Source: Acidobacteria bacterium 13_2_20CM_2_57_6
GTDB lineage: Bacteria; Acidobacteriota; Terriglobia; Acidiferrales; UBA7541
DNA: 64,000 nucleotides
Assembly: GCA_001917435.1 (NCBI GenBank)
Contig: MNEA01000031.1
Location: 1 to 64,000 of the forward strand
Direction of reading: 5' to 3'
The notes beneath the pieces are model-generated. The model was given only the letters and a program-made list of their open reading frames with translations, made no database searches and was not told the origin of the DNA. A program made the position numbers and the translations under genes. Of this stretch, positions 21,281 through 30,785 are shown in pieces (the stretch's first letter is position 1; every line of letters starts with the position of its first letter).

Positions 21281-21805
21281 ATGAACACGAAAAGAGTGGC
21301 CTTGCTTGCTCTGCTCATTTCGATTGTTAGCCCAGTGGCTCAAGCGCAAATCAAGCACATTGAAATGCGTGTCGAAGGCATGACTTGAAACTTTTGAGCC
21401 TACGGGGTGAAGCAACACCTCGGACGCCAGTCTGGCGTTCAAAACGTCGAAGTCAGCTTGCTCGATGGAAAGGTGGAGGTCACGCCCAAAGAGGACGGGC
21501 AGATTGATCCAGCCCGGCTTCTGAAGGCCACCTACGACAGCGGCGTGACCGCTGCAGAGATGAATATGACCGCACGCGGAAAAATCGTGAAGGACTCTGC
21601 CGGCAGCCTGGCCTTACAAATTGAACCGAATCGGTCTTTCGTGCTGACACCGAATGAGTTGTCGAAAGGACTTGAAGCTGTCGCCGATACCCAAACGATG
21701 GTCACAGTTCGTGGTCAGTTGTACAAAAAGCCGGCAGGGAAAAAGAAAGCAGATCCTTCGGTTCCGCTGAAGCTGCTGCTTCTGGAAGTTCAGAAGAAGG
21801 AATAG
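21281..21805 (+). CDS. Candidate selenoprotein: secreted HMA-domain protein with UxxU (two in-frame TGA codons, 21386-21388 and 21395-21397)
   Basis: ATG 21281 after GGGAGG; continuous frame MNTKRVALLALLISIVSPVAQAQIKHIEMRVEGMT-U-NF-U-AYGVKQHLGRQSGVQNVEVSLLDGKVEVTP...; HMA consensus GMTCxxC with both Cys replaced by TGA; frame continues to TAG at 21805. Confidence 0.85.
21403..21440 (+). promoter_or_regulatory. SECIS-like hairpins downstream of the in-frame TGA codons
   Basis: Hairpin B 21422-21440: GGACGCCA-GUC-UGGCGUUC (8 bp incl. one G-U, loop starts with G, 33 nt after TGA2). Hairpin A 21403-21422: CGGGGUG-AAGCAA-CACCUCG (7 bp incl. one G-U; loop starts 22 nt after TGA1). The two share G21422. 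Confidence 0.65.
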
Positions 21806-22339
21806 ATGCTGAGAAAACGTTTGTTAGCTCTGAGCCTCGCTGCGACAGGACTTGCCGGGTGCAATCAGCATTCGGCGAGTCCTCCTCAGCCAAAAGAAGA
21901 AGCCATAATCGCGGCAGGTGAGATAGGTTCACGGTTGCCTGATTTCTCCGTGAAAGATTTGCAAGGGCGCGAGATTTCCTCGGCTGACCTTCGCGGCAAG
22001 GTAGTGCTGATTGATTTTTGGGCGACATGGTGCCAACCGTGCAAAACGGAGATGCCGGGTTATCAGAAACTCTTGGATCGCTATGGCCCTCGCGGATTTG
22101 CCGTTATCGGGTTCAAATTTGACACCATGATGGATCTGGAAGAGCCGGTCACATTTGCGAAGAAAATCGGAGTCCGTTATCCGCTGGCGGTAGCTGCTGA
22201 TGACTTAAAGCAGAAGTTCGGCGGCGTTGAGGGTTTGCCAACCACCATGCTGTACGACCGCAAAGGAATACTGCGGGAAAAAGTCATCGGGTTTGAATAC
22301 ACGAATGTCATTGAATCGGAGCTAAAACCACTCCTCTAA
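21806..22339 (+). CDS. TlpA/ResA-like thioredoxin-fold lipoprotein
   Basis: Lipobox LAGC; DFWATWCQPCKTEMPGYQKLL; directly abuts the HMA gene. Confidence 0.9.
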   Translation: MLRKRLLALSLAATGLAGCNQHSASPPQPKEEAIIAAGEIGSRLPDFSVKDLQGREISSADLRGKVVLIDFWATWCQPCKTEMPGYQKLLDRYGPRGFAVIGFKFDTMMDLEEPVTFAKKIGVRYPLAVAADDLKQKFGGVEGLPTTMLYDRKGILREKVIGFEYTNVIESELKPLL

Positions 22340-22402
22340 ATGGTTTTGGCCGATGGAGTAATTGTCTCTTCGAGATTCGACCAGGGGCGCCGGGACGTAC
22401 TC

Positions 22403-22873
22403 CTACCTATGCGCATCGCGCTCGAGTTGCGTGATTTTGTCGACGCGACGCTGATGGCGGCCGCCGAGGTAGGCGGTGGTCAGGAAAGTTTGCACCATTT
22501 CGACGGCGGCTTCGGCGGTGACAATGCGGCCGCCGAGCGCCAAGACATTGGCGTCATTGTGTTCGCGGGCGAGCCGCGCGGTGGTCACGTCGTGAGCGAG
22601 GGCGGCGCGAATGCCGGGGACTTTGTTGGCGGCAATGGAAATGCCGATGCCTGAGCCGCAGACCGCGATGCCAAGATCGGCTTGTTTTGAAGCGACGCGT
22701 TCGCCAACGGTCTTGCCATAATCGGGATAATCGACGGATTCTTCGGACGACGTACCCTGGTCGTCGACGGCGTATCCCGCACCTTCCAGATATTTTCGAA
22801 TGGCTTCCTTGACCAAAAATCCGGCGTGGTCGGAACCAATGGCGATGCGCGGTTTTTTAGGGAGTTCGGCCAT
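22403..22873 (-). CDS. rpiB: ribose 5-phosphate isomerase B
   Basis: IAIGSDHAGFLVKEAI, CGSGIGISIAANKVPGIRAAL. Confidence 0.94.
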   Translation of the reverse strand: MAELPKKPRIAIGSDHAGFLVKEAIRKYLEGAGYAVDDQGTSSEESVDYPDYGKTVGERVASKQADLGIAVCGSGIGISIAANKVPGIRAALAHDVTTARLAREHNDANVLALGGRIVTAEAAVEMVQTFLTTAYLGGRHQRRVDKITQLERDAHR

Positions 22874-23043
22874 CGGCTTCCTCGCGGGGATTGTATATGA
22901 TGATGCTCGCCGATGCGACGGCGACGGGGATTCGTCGGTAGCAGCAGGTGGTATAGTTGCCGGAGTCCCCAGATTTTTGGCGTTGATGATCTGAAACTGC
23001 CGTGCGATGCGGAATTTCTAACGCAAGGAGCGTCACGGAGAAC

Positions 23044-23943
23044 ATGTTTGAATCGAGGCGCGATATTTTTTCGAAACTCCGGCGTAATCGGCAGAAGGCG
23101 CGGGCGATTGCTGCACGAATTATTGTGCTGGCGCTTCTCTGCGCCGGTGGATTGAGGCTGCCAGCGCAAGAGAAAAATCCGTACGCGGGGGACGCGAAGA
23201 TGGCGAAACTCGGCGAATACCAGTTTCGCTCCAACTGCGCTTTCTGCCACGGGCTGGGAGCGCGGGGCGGAGGACGTGGCCCGGACCTCACACGCGCGCA
23301 GAAACATCACGGAAATACTGACGCTGAACTTTTTCACAACGTCCACGACGGAATTGCGGGAACAGCCATGCCGGCGGCAACGAACGGAGGCATCGGGGTG
23401 GGTATGTCAGACGAAGAAATCTGGCAGGTGATTACTTATATCCGCAGCCTAGAAAAGAAAACCTCTGCCGCCGAAACGGGAAACTCCGCTCACGGAAAGG
23501 AACTTTTCTACGGCGTAGCGGGATGCGGGACCTGCCACATGGTGAATGGTAAAGGCGGGCGCCTGGGGCCGGATCTCAGCTCGACAGGAGCGTCCCGGTC
23601 CATCGAATACCTCACCGAGTCGCTGCGCAATCCGAGCAAGCGGCTGGCGGAAGGAATCTCCGAGCCGCTCAAGGATTTTTCGCAGGAATACGAGACGGTG
23701 ACCGTTGTGACTTCCGAAGGGACGAAGCTCCAGGGCGTGGTGCTCAACGAAGACAGTTTTACCGTGCAAATGCTGGACACGCGGGAACAGTTGCACGCCT
23801 TCGAGAAGGCCAAGCTGCGATCGTACGAGAAGACACGCGAATCGTTGATGCCGGCGTATGACACGAAAGCGCTTCCGGAGAAGGATCTGAAAGACCTCAT
23901 AGCGTTTTTGCTGGCGGCGAGCGAGAAGGGAGGCGGGCAATGA
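23044..23943 (+). CDS. Di-heme cytochrome c, membrane-anchored or secreted
   Basis: Two CXXCH motifs (CAFCHG, CGTCHM); overlaps the PQQ-dehydrogenase start by ATGA. Confidence 0.85.
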   Translation: MFESRRDIFSKLRRNRQKARAIAARIIVLALLCAGGLRLPAQEKNPYAGDAKMAKLGEYQFRSNCAFCHGLGARGGGRGPDLTRAQKHHGNTDAELFHNVHDGIAGTAMPAATNGGIGVGMSDEEIWQVITYIRSLEKKTSAAETGNSAHGKELFYGVAGCGTCHMVNGKGGRLGPDLSSTGASRSIEYLTESLRNPSKRLAEGISEPLKDFSQEYETVTVVTSEGTKLQGVVLNEDSFTVQMLDTREQLHAFEKAKLRSYEKTRESLMPAYDTKALPEKDLKDLIAFLLAASEKGGGQ

Positions 23944-25535
23944 AAATTGCGCGCGTTATTCGTTTCATTCCTTACTTTATCGTTTTCTGCGTGCTTCCTT
24001 CCTCGTCCCGCGCGCAGGTGACTTCCGAGCGGCTGCTCCATTCTTCCAAGGAGCCGCAGAACTGGCTGATGTATTCCGGAGACTATGCCGGGCATCGCTT
24101 CAGTGCGCTGGATCAAATCAACGTGTCGAATGCGGCGACTCTCGTTCCCAAGTGGGTTTATCAAACAATGGCGGGCGGCAAATTCGAAACGACGCCGCTG
24201 GTGGTGGACGGAATTCTGTACGGCACCGGACAGGACGACCGCGTCTACGCGCTGGATGCGCGCTCCGGTCGGCCGATTTGGCAATACCAGCAGACGCTGC
24301 CCGTGGACATTCGCCCGTGCTGTGGACGAGTCAACCGCGGCGTTGCGATTCTAGGCGATAAGATTTTTGTGGCGACTCTGGACGCGCACGTCGTCGCGCT
24401 GGACAGCAAGACGGGAAATGTTGTTTGGGACGCGACTGCGGCCGAACACGCCAAGGGCTACAGCTTCACGCTAGCTCCTCTGGTGATCAAGAACTTGGTG
24501 CTCGTGGGAGTATCCGGCGGCGAATACGGCATCCGCGGATTCATCGACGCCTATGACGCGGCAACGGGCGCGCGCAAATGGCGGTTCTATACGATTCCTG
24601 GGCCGGGAGAGCCCGGGCACGATAGCTGGGAAGGAGACTCTTGGAAAATCGGCGGTTCGCCCTCGTGGATCACGGGTACCTACGATCCTGCAACGAACAC
24701 GACGTTCTGGACGACGGGGAATCCTTCGCCTTCGAATCGCGGCGAAGGTCGCGCGGGTGACAATCTCTACAGTAATAGTCTGCTCGCTCTCGATCCGGAC
24801 ACGGGCAAACTGAAATGGTATTTCCAGTTCACGCAGCACGACGAACACGACTACGATGCGACGCAGGTTCCCGTGATGATCGATGACGGGGACCGCAAAT
24901 GGATGGCGCAAGCGAACCGCAACGGATTTTTTTACGTTGTGGATCGAACGAACGGAAAACTTATTTCGGCGACGAGTTACGCCAAGGTTTCCTGGAGCAC
25001 CTCAAAGGACGCGACGGGCCGGCCCGTGCCGGACAAAGCCGGCGCACCTACACCGGACGGAAACCGCGTTTGCCCGGGAGCCCTTGGAGCGACGAATTGG
25101 ATGTCGCCGACGTACGATCCGCAGACGAAACTTTTTTATGTGACCGCACGCGAGCAATGCGACATCTTTTCGACGGCACCGCAACCGTATGAAGCAGGGC
25201 ACGCCTACTATGGTTCCGCTTATTTTCCTAATGATGATACGCAGCCGTTTTGGGGGGCGCTGCGCGCACTCGATCCCGCCACAAGCAAGCTCAAGTGGGA
25301 ATGGAAACATACTTCGCCGACCTGGGCCGGCGTGCTTTCCACGGCGGGCGGGCTGGTGTTCACGGGTGACGCGGAGGGAAACTTCATCGCGCTCGAAGCG
25401 GCTTCGGGCAAAGTGCTGTGGCACTTCCAGTGCGGCGCTTCGGTTTTTTCTTCGCCGATGTCGTTTGCGATTGACGGCAAGCAATATGTGGCCGTTGCGG
25501 CGGGGTCGGCGCTGTTCGCGTTTGCTTTGCCATGA
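23940..25535 (+). CDS. PQQ-dependent (quinoprotein) dehydrogenase, alcohol-dehydrogenase family
   Basis: Beta-propeller repeats, vicinal Cys motif RPCCGRVNRG, GNPSPSNRGEGRAGDNLYSNSLLALDPDTGKLKWYFQ. Confidence 0.88.
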   Translation: MKIARVIRFIPYFIVFCVLPSSSRAQVTSERLLHSSKEPQNWLMYSGDYAGHRFSALDQINVSNAATLVPKWVYQTMAGGKFETTPLVVDGILYGTGQDDRVYALDARSGRPIWQYQQTLPVDIRPCCGRVNRGVAILGDKIFVATLDAHVVALDSKTGNVVWDATAAEHAKGYSFTLAPLVIKNLVLVGVSGGEYGIRGFIDAYDAATGARKWRFYTIPGPGEPGHDSWEGDSWKIGGSPSWITGTYDPATNTTFWTTGNPSPSNRGEGRAGDNLYSNSLLALDPDTGKLKWYFQFTQHDEHDYDATQVPVMIDDGDRKWMAQANRNGFFYVVDRTNGKLISATSYAKVSWSTSKDATGRPVPDKAGAPTPDGNRVCPGALGATNWMSPTYDPQTKLFYVTAREQCDIFSTAPQPYEAGHAYYGSAYFPNDDTQPFWGALRALDPATSKLKWEWKHTSPTWAGVLSTAGGLVFTGDAEGNFIALEAASGKVLWHFQCGASVFSSPMSFAIDGKQYVAVAAGSALFAFALP

Positions 25536-25687
25536 GACGCCCCCCGCAAGAACCCACAGATCGAACTCCTTTGACGTCATAATTACGGCCCCGGATGCGC
25601 GTTTCAAAATCATTTGAAAAATTAGACAACTGAGCCTCACATGGCGGTCGAGCGCGAACGCCCGTTTCACGCTATAATTGGAGGGTT

Positions 25688-27370
25688 ATGCTGGCCGTCA
25701 ACAACGTCACTATGCGGTTCGGACCGCGGGTCCTGTTTGAGAACGTGACCTGCACCTTTATGGCCGGGCGCCGCTATGCCATCACCGGGCCTAATGGCGC
25801 CGGTAAGTCTACGTTTATGAAGATTTTGACTGGGGAGCTCGACTCCACCAGCGGCTCGGTCACGCGGCCGAAAAAAATGGGCGTTTTGCGGCAGGATCAG
25901 TTCGCGTTCGACGACTACCGCGTGATTGACACGGTCATTATGGGGAACGCCGCGCTATGGAAAGCCCTCGAAGAGCGCGACGCACTGTACGCCAAGCCGC
26001 ACGAGCAATTGACGGACGCGGACGGGATGCGCCTTGGCGAACTCGAGGGCATCGTCGGAGAGGAGGGCGGTTATACGGCGGAAGCCGATGCGGCGGTGCT
26101 GCTCGATGGCTTGGGCGTGGAAGGCGAACTGCACGAACGCAAGATGGGCGAATTGCAGGGCGGACAGAAAGTTCGCGTGCTGTTGGCACAAGCGCTCTTT
26201 GGAAATCCGACCGCGCTGCTGTTGGACGAGCCGACGAACAACCTGGACCTCGATTCCGTACATTGGCTGCAGCGGTATCTTTGCGAATATGAAGGCGTGC
26301 TGATTGTCATTTCGCACGACCGGCACTTTTTGAATAGCGTCTGCACGCACACTGCGGACATCGACTACGAGACGATCATCATGTACGTCGGCGGGTATGA
26401 CGACATGGTGGTGGCCAAAACGCAGATTCGCGGGCGCATCGAAGCGGACAACGCCAATCGCGAGAAAAAAATTGCGCAATTGCAGGAGTTTATCGCGCGG
26501 TTCTCCGCGGGCACGCGTTCCGCGCAGGCGACTTCGCGGAAGAAGGAAGTCGAGCGACTGCAAACGACGGAGCTGGCGAGGAGCAACATCCAGCGGCCGT
26601 ACATTAAGTTTGACATGAAGCGGAATTCGGGGAAGCACCCGCTGGAGATTCGCAGCGTTGAGAAATCGTATGACGACTTAAAGGTGATCCCGCGATTCTC
26701 AGCGAGCGTGGTGCGCGGCGAAAAAATCGCGCTGATGGGACGCAACGGCGCCGGCAAAACCACCATGCTGAAGTCGCTCGTTCGGAACGCGCCGGGATTT
26801 ATTGAGGACAAGGACCAGCAATTTCCGATCGATGGCGGCGAGGTGAGATGGGGGCATGAAGTGGCGGTGGGCTACTTCGCGCAGGATCACGGCGAATCCA
26901 TCACTAAGGGCATGACGGCGATCGATTGGCTGTGGCAATTCGATCCTACTGCTTCGCAACAGGAGTTGCGCGGCTTAATGGGACAGATGCTGTTCAGCGG
27001 CGAAGATGCGCTGAAGCCCACGCGCGCGCTTTCCGGCGGCGAGTCCGCCCGGCTGATTTTTTGCCGGCTGATGCTGCAGAAACCAAACTTTCTTGTACTC
27101 GACGAACCGACAAACCACTTGGACCTGGAATCGATCAATGCGCTGAACATTGCGCTGCAAAGGTACGACGGCACTGTGCTGCTTGTGACGCACGACCACG
27201 ACGTCATCGACGAAGTGGCGACGCGCATTTGGCATTTCCACGGCGGCAAGACCGAGGACTTCAAGGGCACGTACGAAGAATTCGTCGCCTACGAAGAAGC
27301 AAAAGCAGCGCAAGCCCCGGCGGCTCCGGCACGCGCTGGTGGCGCACGCCGCGCCCCGGTTCCGTCATAA
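25688..27370 (+). CDS. ABC-F family ATP-binding protein (YbiT-like)
   Basis: Two Walker A (GPNGAGKST, GRNGAGKTT), two DEPTN motifs, no TM segments. Confidence 0.92.
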   Translation: MLAVNNVTMRFGPRVLFENVTCTFMAGRRYAITGPNGAGKSTFMKILTGELDSTSGSVTRPKKMGVLRQDQFAFDDYRVIDTVIMGNAALWKALEERDALYAKPHEQLTDADGMRLGELEGIVGEEGGYTAEADAAVLLDGLGVEGELHERKMGELQGGQKVRVLLAQALFGNPTALLLDEPTNNLDLDSVHWLQRYLCEYEGVLIVISHDRHFLNSVCTHTADIDYETIIMYVGGYDDMVVAKTQIRGRIEADNANREKKIAQLQEFIARFSAGTRSAQATSRKKEVERLQTTELARSNIQRPYIKFDMKRNSGKHPLEIRSVEKSYDDLKVIPRFSASVVRGEKIALMGRNGAGKTTMLKSLVRNAPGFIEDKDQQFPIDGGEVRWGHEVAVGYFAQDHGESITKGMTAIDWLWQFDPTASQQELRGLMGQMLFSGEDALKPTRALSGGESARLIFCRLMLQKPNFLVLDEPTNHLDLESINALNIALQRYDGTVLLVTHDHDVIDEVATRIWHFHGGKTEDFKGTYEEFVAYEEAKAAQAPAAPARAGGARRAPVPS

Positions 27371-28528
27371 AGCCTGGCCAGCTGCCGCGCCAGAAGCCCA
27401 CGCCCACTGAAAATTGAATCCCCCGAGATGACCGGTGACGTCGACGACTTCGCCGATGAAAAACAATCCTTTGACCTTTAGGCACTCCATCGTTTTGCTC
27501 GACAATTCGGCGGTATCCACGCCCCCTGCCGTGACTTCTGCCTTCTCGTAACCTTCCGTGCCCGCCGGCTTGATCACCCAGTCGTGCACGAGGTTCTGCC
27601 ATTTTGCGAGAGCGTCATTGTTCCAGGCGGCGGGTGGATTGTTTTCCAGCCAGCGTTCGGCGAATCGCTTTGGCAAGATTCCTTGAAATGCTTTCTGTGC
27701 GGCGGAGGCATTGCGGACTTTCGATTCACGAATTGACTGCGCCATATCGCGATCGGGAGCGAGATCGATATGAATGGGCTGGCCGTTTTTCCAGTACGAA
27801 GAGATTTGCAGGATGGCCGGACCACTCAATCCGCGATGGGTAATCAGCATTTTTTCGCGGAAGGCGTGATGATTGGCCTTCGCTATGACTTCCGCCGAAA
27901 CACCCGCCAAGCCACAATAGCGAGTGCGATCTTTGCCGGCCAGGACAAAAGGCACAAGCGCGGGCCTGGTCTCCACGATTTTCAAACCGAATTGCCGCGC
28001 CAGTTCGTAGCCCAACGGCGTTGCACCCATCTTGGGGATCGAGAGTCCGCCCGTGGCAACCACCAGCACCGGCGCACGAAATTCGCCGGATTCGTTGCGA
28101 ACAATGAATTCGGTAGTGCGTTGCACTTCCCGGATTCGACTCTGCAGAAAAATCTGTACTCCTGCGGACCGGCACTCTGATTCGAGCAAGTTGATGATGT
28201 CCTGCGCGGAGCGGTCGCAGAAAAGTTGCCCGGGCGTTTTTTCGTGGTACGGAATGCCATGCTTTTCGATCAGCGCGATGAAATCCGCGGGCGTGTAGCG
28301 AGCCAGCGCGGATTTCGCGAAGTGTTCGTTAGCGGAAATGAAATTCTTCGGCTGGCAATAGAGATTGGTGAAATTACAACGGCCGCCGCCGGAGATCAGG
28401 ATTTTCTTGCCGATGCGTTCGGCATGCTCCAGCACGGCGACACGCAGTCCGCGTTTGCCGGCTTCGATCGCGCAAAGCAGTCCCGCGGCGCCGGCGCCGA
28501 GAACCACAGCGTCGAATTTACACATCAA
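27365..28528 (-). CDS. BaiN/HI0933 family NAD(P)/FAD-dependent oxidoreductase
   Basis: VVLGAGAAGLLCAIEAGKRG, KILISGGGRCNFTN, VTGHLGGFNFQWAWASG. Confidence 0.92.
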   Translation of the reverse strand: MMCKFDAVVLGAGAAGLLCAIEAGKRGLRVAVLEHAERIGKKILISGGGRCNFTNLYCQPKNFISANEHFAKSALARYTPADFIALIEKHGIPYHEKTPGQLFCDRSAQDIINLLESECRSAGVQIFLQSRIREVQRTTEFIVRNESGEFRAPVLVVATGGLSIPKMGATPLGYELARQFGLKIVETRPALVPFVLAGKDRTRYCGLAGVSAEVIAKANHHAFREKMLITHRGLSGPAILQISSYWKNGQPIHIDLAPDRDMAQSIRESKVRNASAAQKAFQGILPKRFAERWLENNPPAAWNNDALAKWQNLVHDWVIKPAGTEGYEKAEVTAGGVDTAELSSKTMECLKVKGLFFIGEVVDVTGHLGGFNFQWAWASGAAAGQAL

Positions 28529-28598
28529 GAATGACTCTCACTTGAGCCGAAAACAGGAAGCTGCCGCATTTCCGCCGCCATGACCTCAAGGTTAAACT

Positions 28599-30443
28599 AT
28601 GTGCAGGAGAAGACCGAAGAATTTGCCTCCGATTATCAGCGCGCAAGGATTGTCGAAGAGATATGGCGTTGCGCCGCTCTTCCAGAACATTTCTTTCACC
28701 GTGTCGGAAGGGGACCGCATCGGAGTGATCGGCCCGAATGGTTCGGGCAAGTCGACGCTGCTGGAAATGCTCGTTGGCCGCGTCAGGCCGGACAGCGGGG
28801 ACGTGGCGATTCGCAAGGGGACGAGGCTCAGCACCGTGGCCCAAGTCTCTGAGTATGCCGCGGATGCGACGATTCGCGCGGTCATTGAACACGCTTTGGA
28901 GCGGTCCGCGGTTCCCGAGACGGAGCGCGCCTCGCGCTTTGCCGAAACGCTGGGCCGTGCTGGCTTCGTGGATCTCGATGCGCACGCCACGAGGCTGTCG
29001 GGCGGATGGCGCAAGCGTCTTGCCATCGCGGAGGCCTTGGTGCAGGCGCCGGACATTATCCTGCTGGACGAGCCCACGAACCATCTCGACCTTGCAGGAA
29101 TTCAGTGGCTCGAATCGGTTCTCCGGAACGCGCCGTTCGCCTGCGTGGTGGTCAGCCACGACCGCTACTTCCTGGAAAATATCGCGAATGAAATGGCGGA
29201 GCTCAACCGCGCCTACCCGGACGGCTCGTTGCGAGTCAGCGGAAACTACAGCGCGTTCCTCCAAGCGAAGGAAGAATATCTGCACGCACAGAAAAAGCGG
29301 CAGGAGTCGCTGGAGAATCGCGTTCATACCGAGCTGGAATGGCTGCGCCGCGGACCGAAAGCCCGCGCGACCAAGGCCAAAGCGCGCATCGATAAAGCTC
29401 ACGAGATGATCGACGAGCTCGCAGAGATGAATGCGCGCAGCCGCACTGCCAGCGCCGAAATCGATTTCTCCGCGACAAACCGGAAGACCAAACAACTCAT
29501 TACGCTTGAAAACGTTTCATTCGGGGTTGGCAGCCGCACGCTGTTCAAGAACATTCATTTCAGCGTTATGTCAGGAATGCGCATAGGCCTGGTCGGTCCA
29601 AACGGCAGCGGCAAGACGACTCTGCTTCGCCTGATGCGCGGAGATGTCAAACCGGAATCCGGCAAGGTGCGCCGCGCCGAAGGTTTGCGAGTCGTGTACT
29701 TTGACCAGAACCGCGAGCTTGATCCGGACATTACCTTGCGCCGGGCGCTCGCGCCGGACAGCGACGCGGTGATTTATCAGGATCGCGTTATTCACGTCGC
29801 TTCGTGGGCGGAAAGATTTCTGTTTTCGAGTGAAAACCTGAATCAGCGCGTTGGCCGGCTTTCCGGAGGAGAGCGCGCCCGCGTTTTGATCGCTCAGCTC
29901 ATGTTGCAGCCGGCTGACGTTTTGTTGTTGGACGAACCGACCAACGATCTGGATATTCCCACACTGGAAATCCTGGAGGAGAGTTTGCTCGAATATCCGG
30001 GAGCGCTGGTTCTGGTTACGCACGACCGTTTCATGCTGGATCGCGTTTCGACTGTCGTAGTGGGGCTGGATGGTCTTGCAGCCGCGGAACGATTTGCCGA
30101 TTACTCACAATGGGAAACCTGGCAGCGCGCGCAATTGGCAGCGGCCGCCTCCAAATCAACGGACGGAATCCGGCGTCCTCGCGCCAGTGTGGAAGAAACC
30201 TCGCGGACCGCCCCGCCGAGAAAGAAGCTCTCGTATAACGAAGCCCGGGAGTTCGCAGGCATCGAAGACCGCATCCATGAAGCGGAAGAACTCCTTCAAG
30301 CCAAGCGCGCTGCGCTCGAAGACCCTGTGGTTACCAGTGATCGCGTGAGCCTTCATGACGCGTGCAGCCAGTTGGAAGCAGCCGAGAAGTCAGTAGACGC
30401 GCTGTACGCGCGCTGGTCCGAACTCGAACAAAAGCAAACGTAG
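28599..30443 (+). CDS. ABC-F family ATP-binding protein (Uup-like)
   Basis: GPNGSGKSTLLEML, GPNGSGKTTLLRLM, LSGGWRKRLAIAEALVQAPDIILLDEPTNHLD; C-terminal coiled coil. Confidence 0.92.
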   Translation: MCRRRPKNLPPIISAQGLSKRYGVAPLFQNISFTVSEGDRIGVIGPNGSGKSTLLEMLVGRVRPDSGDVAIRKGTRLSTVAQVSEYAADATIRAVIEHALERSAVPETERASRFAETLGRAGFVDLDAHATRLSGGWRKRLAIAEALVQAPDIILLDEPTNHLDLAGIQWLESVLRNAPFACVVVSHDRYFLENIANEMAELNRAYPDGSLRVSGNYSAFLQAKEEYLHAQKKRQESLENRVHTELEWLRRGPKARATKAKARIDKAHEMIDELAEMNARSRTASAEIDFSATNRKTKQLITLENVSFGVGSRTLFKNIHFSVMSGMRIGLVGPNGSGKTTLLRLMRGDVKPESGKVRRAEGLRVVYFDQNRELDPDITLRRALAPDSDAVIYQDRVIHVASWAERFLFSSENLNQRVGRLSGGERARVLIAQLMLQPADVLLLDEPTNDLDIPTLEILEESLLEYPGALVLVTHDRFMLDRVSTVVVGLDGLAAAERFADYSQWETWQRAQLAAAASKSTDGIRRPRASVEETSRTAPPRKKLSYNEAREFAGIEDRIHEAEELLQAKRAALEDPVVTSDRVSLHDACSQLEAAEKSVDALYARWSELEQKQT

Positions 30444-30785
30444 TCTTCCCGCATACAAGTGGCTGCACCCCCTACTACTGCTACCCCCACTAATTTGTAT
30501 GGCTGTCAAAACAAAGGAGTTATGGAGTTTGCAAATCGTAAGTGATTGATTCTCAAGGATGCGTTTTTCGAGTGTTAAGGCATTCCCAGAAAACGAGCGC
30601 TACAGACGGAAAAGCAGGGCCAAGCTCCCCCAACTCCAGATACAGTTCTATACGAAGTTAATTATAGCAGAAGTTAGGAGAAAGTTAAGAGGAACTTCGG
30701 GGATTTTTTGGAGTCGAGTACCTGAGGTCCACGACCCAGGCCCATGATCAGACAGGCTTCACTCGACGCTACGCTGTCCTCTACA

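Noticed and set aside
21407-21805. Separate 132-aa gene starting at GTG 21407
   Set aside because: No RBS; upstream in-frame sequence encodes a signal peptide and the HMA N-terminus with TGA at the Cys positions. Better explained as one recoded gene from 21281.
30649-30660. loxP site
   Set aside because: Only one arm; no 8-bp spacer with an inverted partner. Kept only as a low-interest repeat observation.
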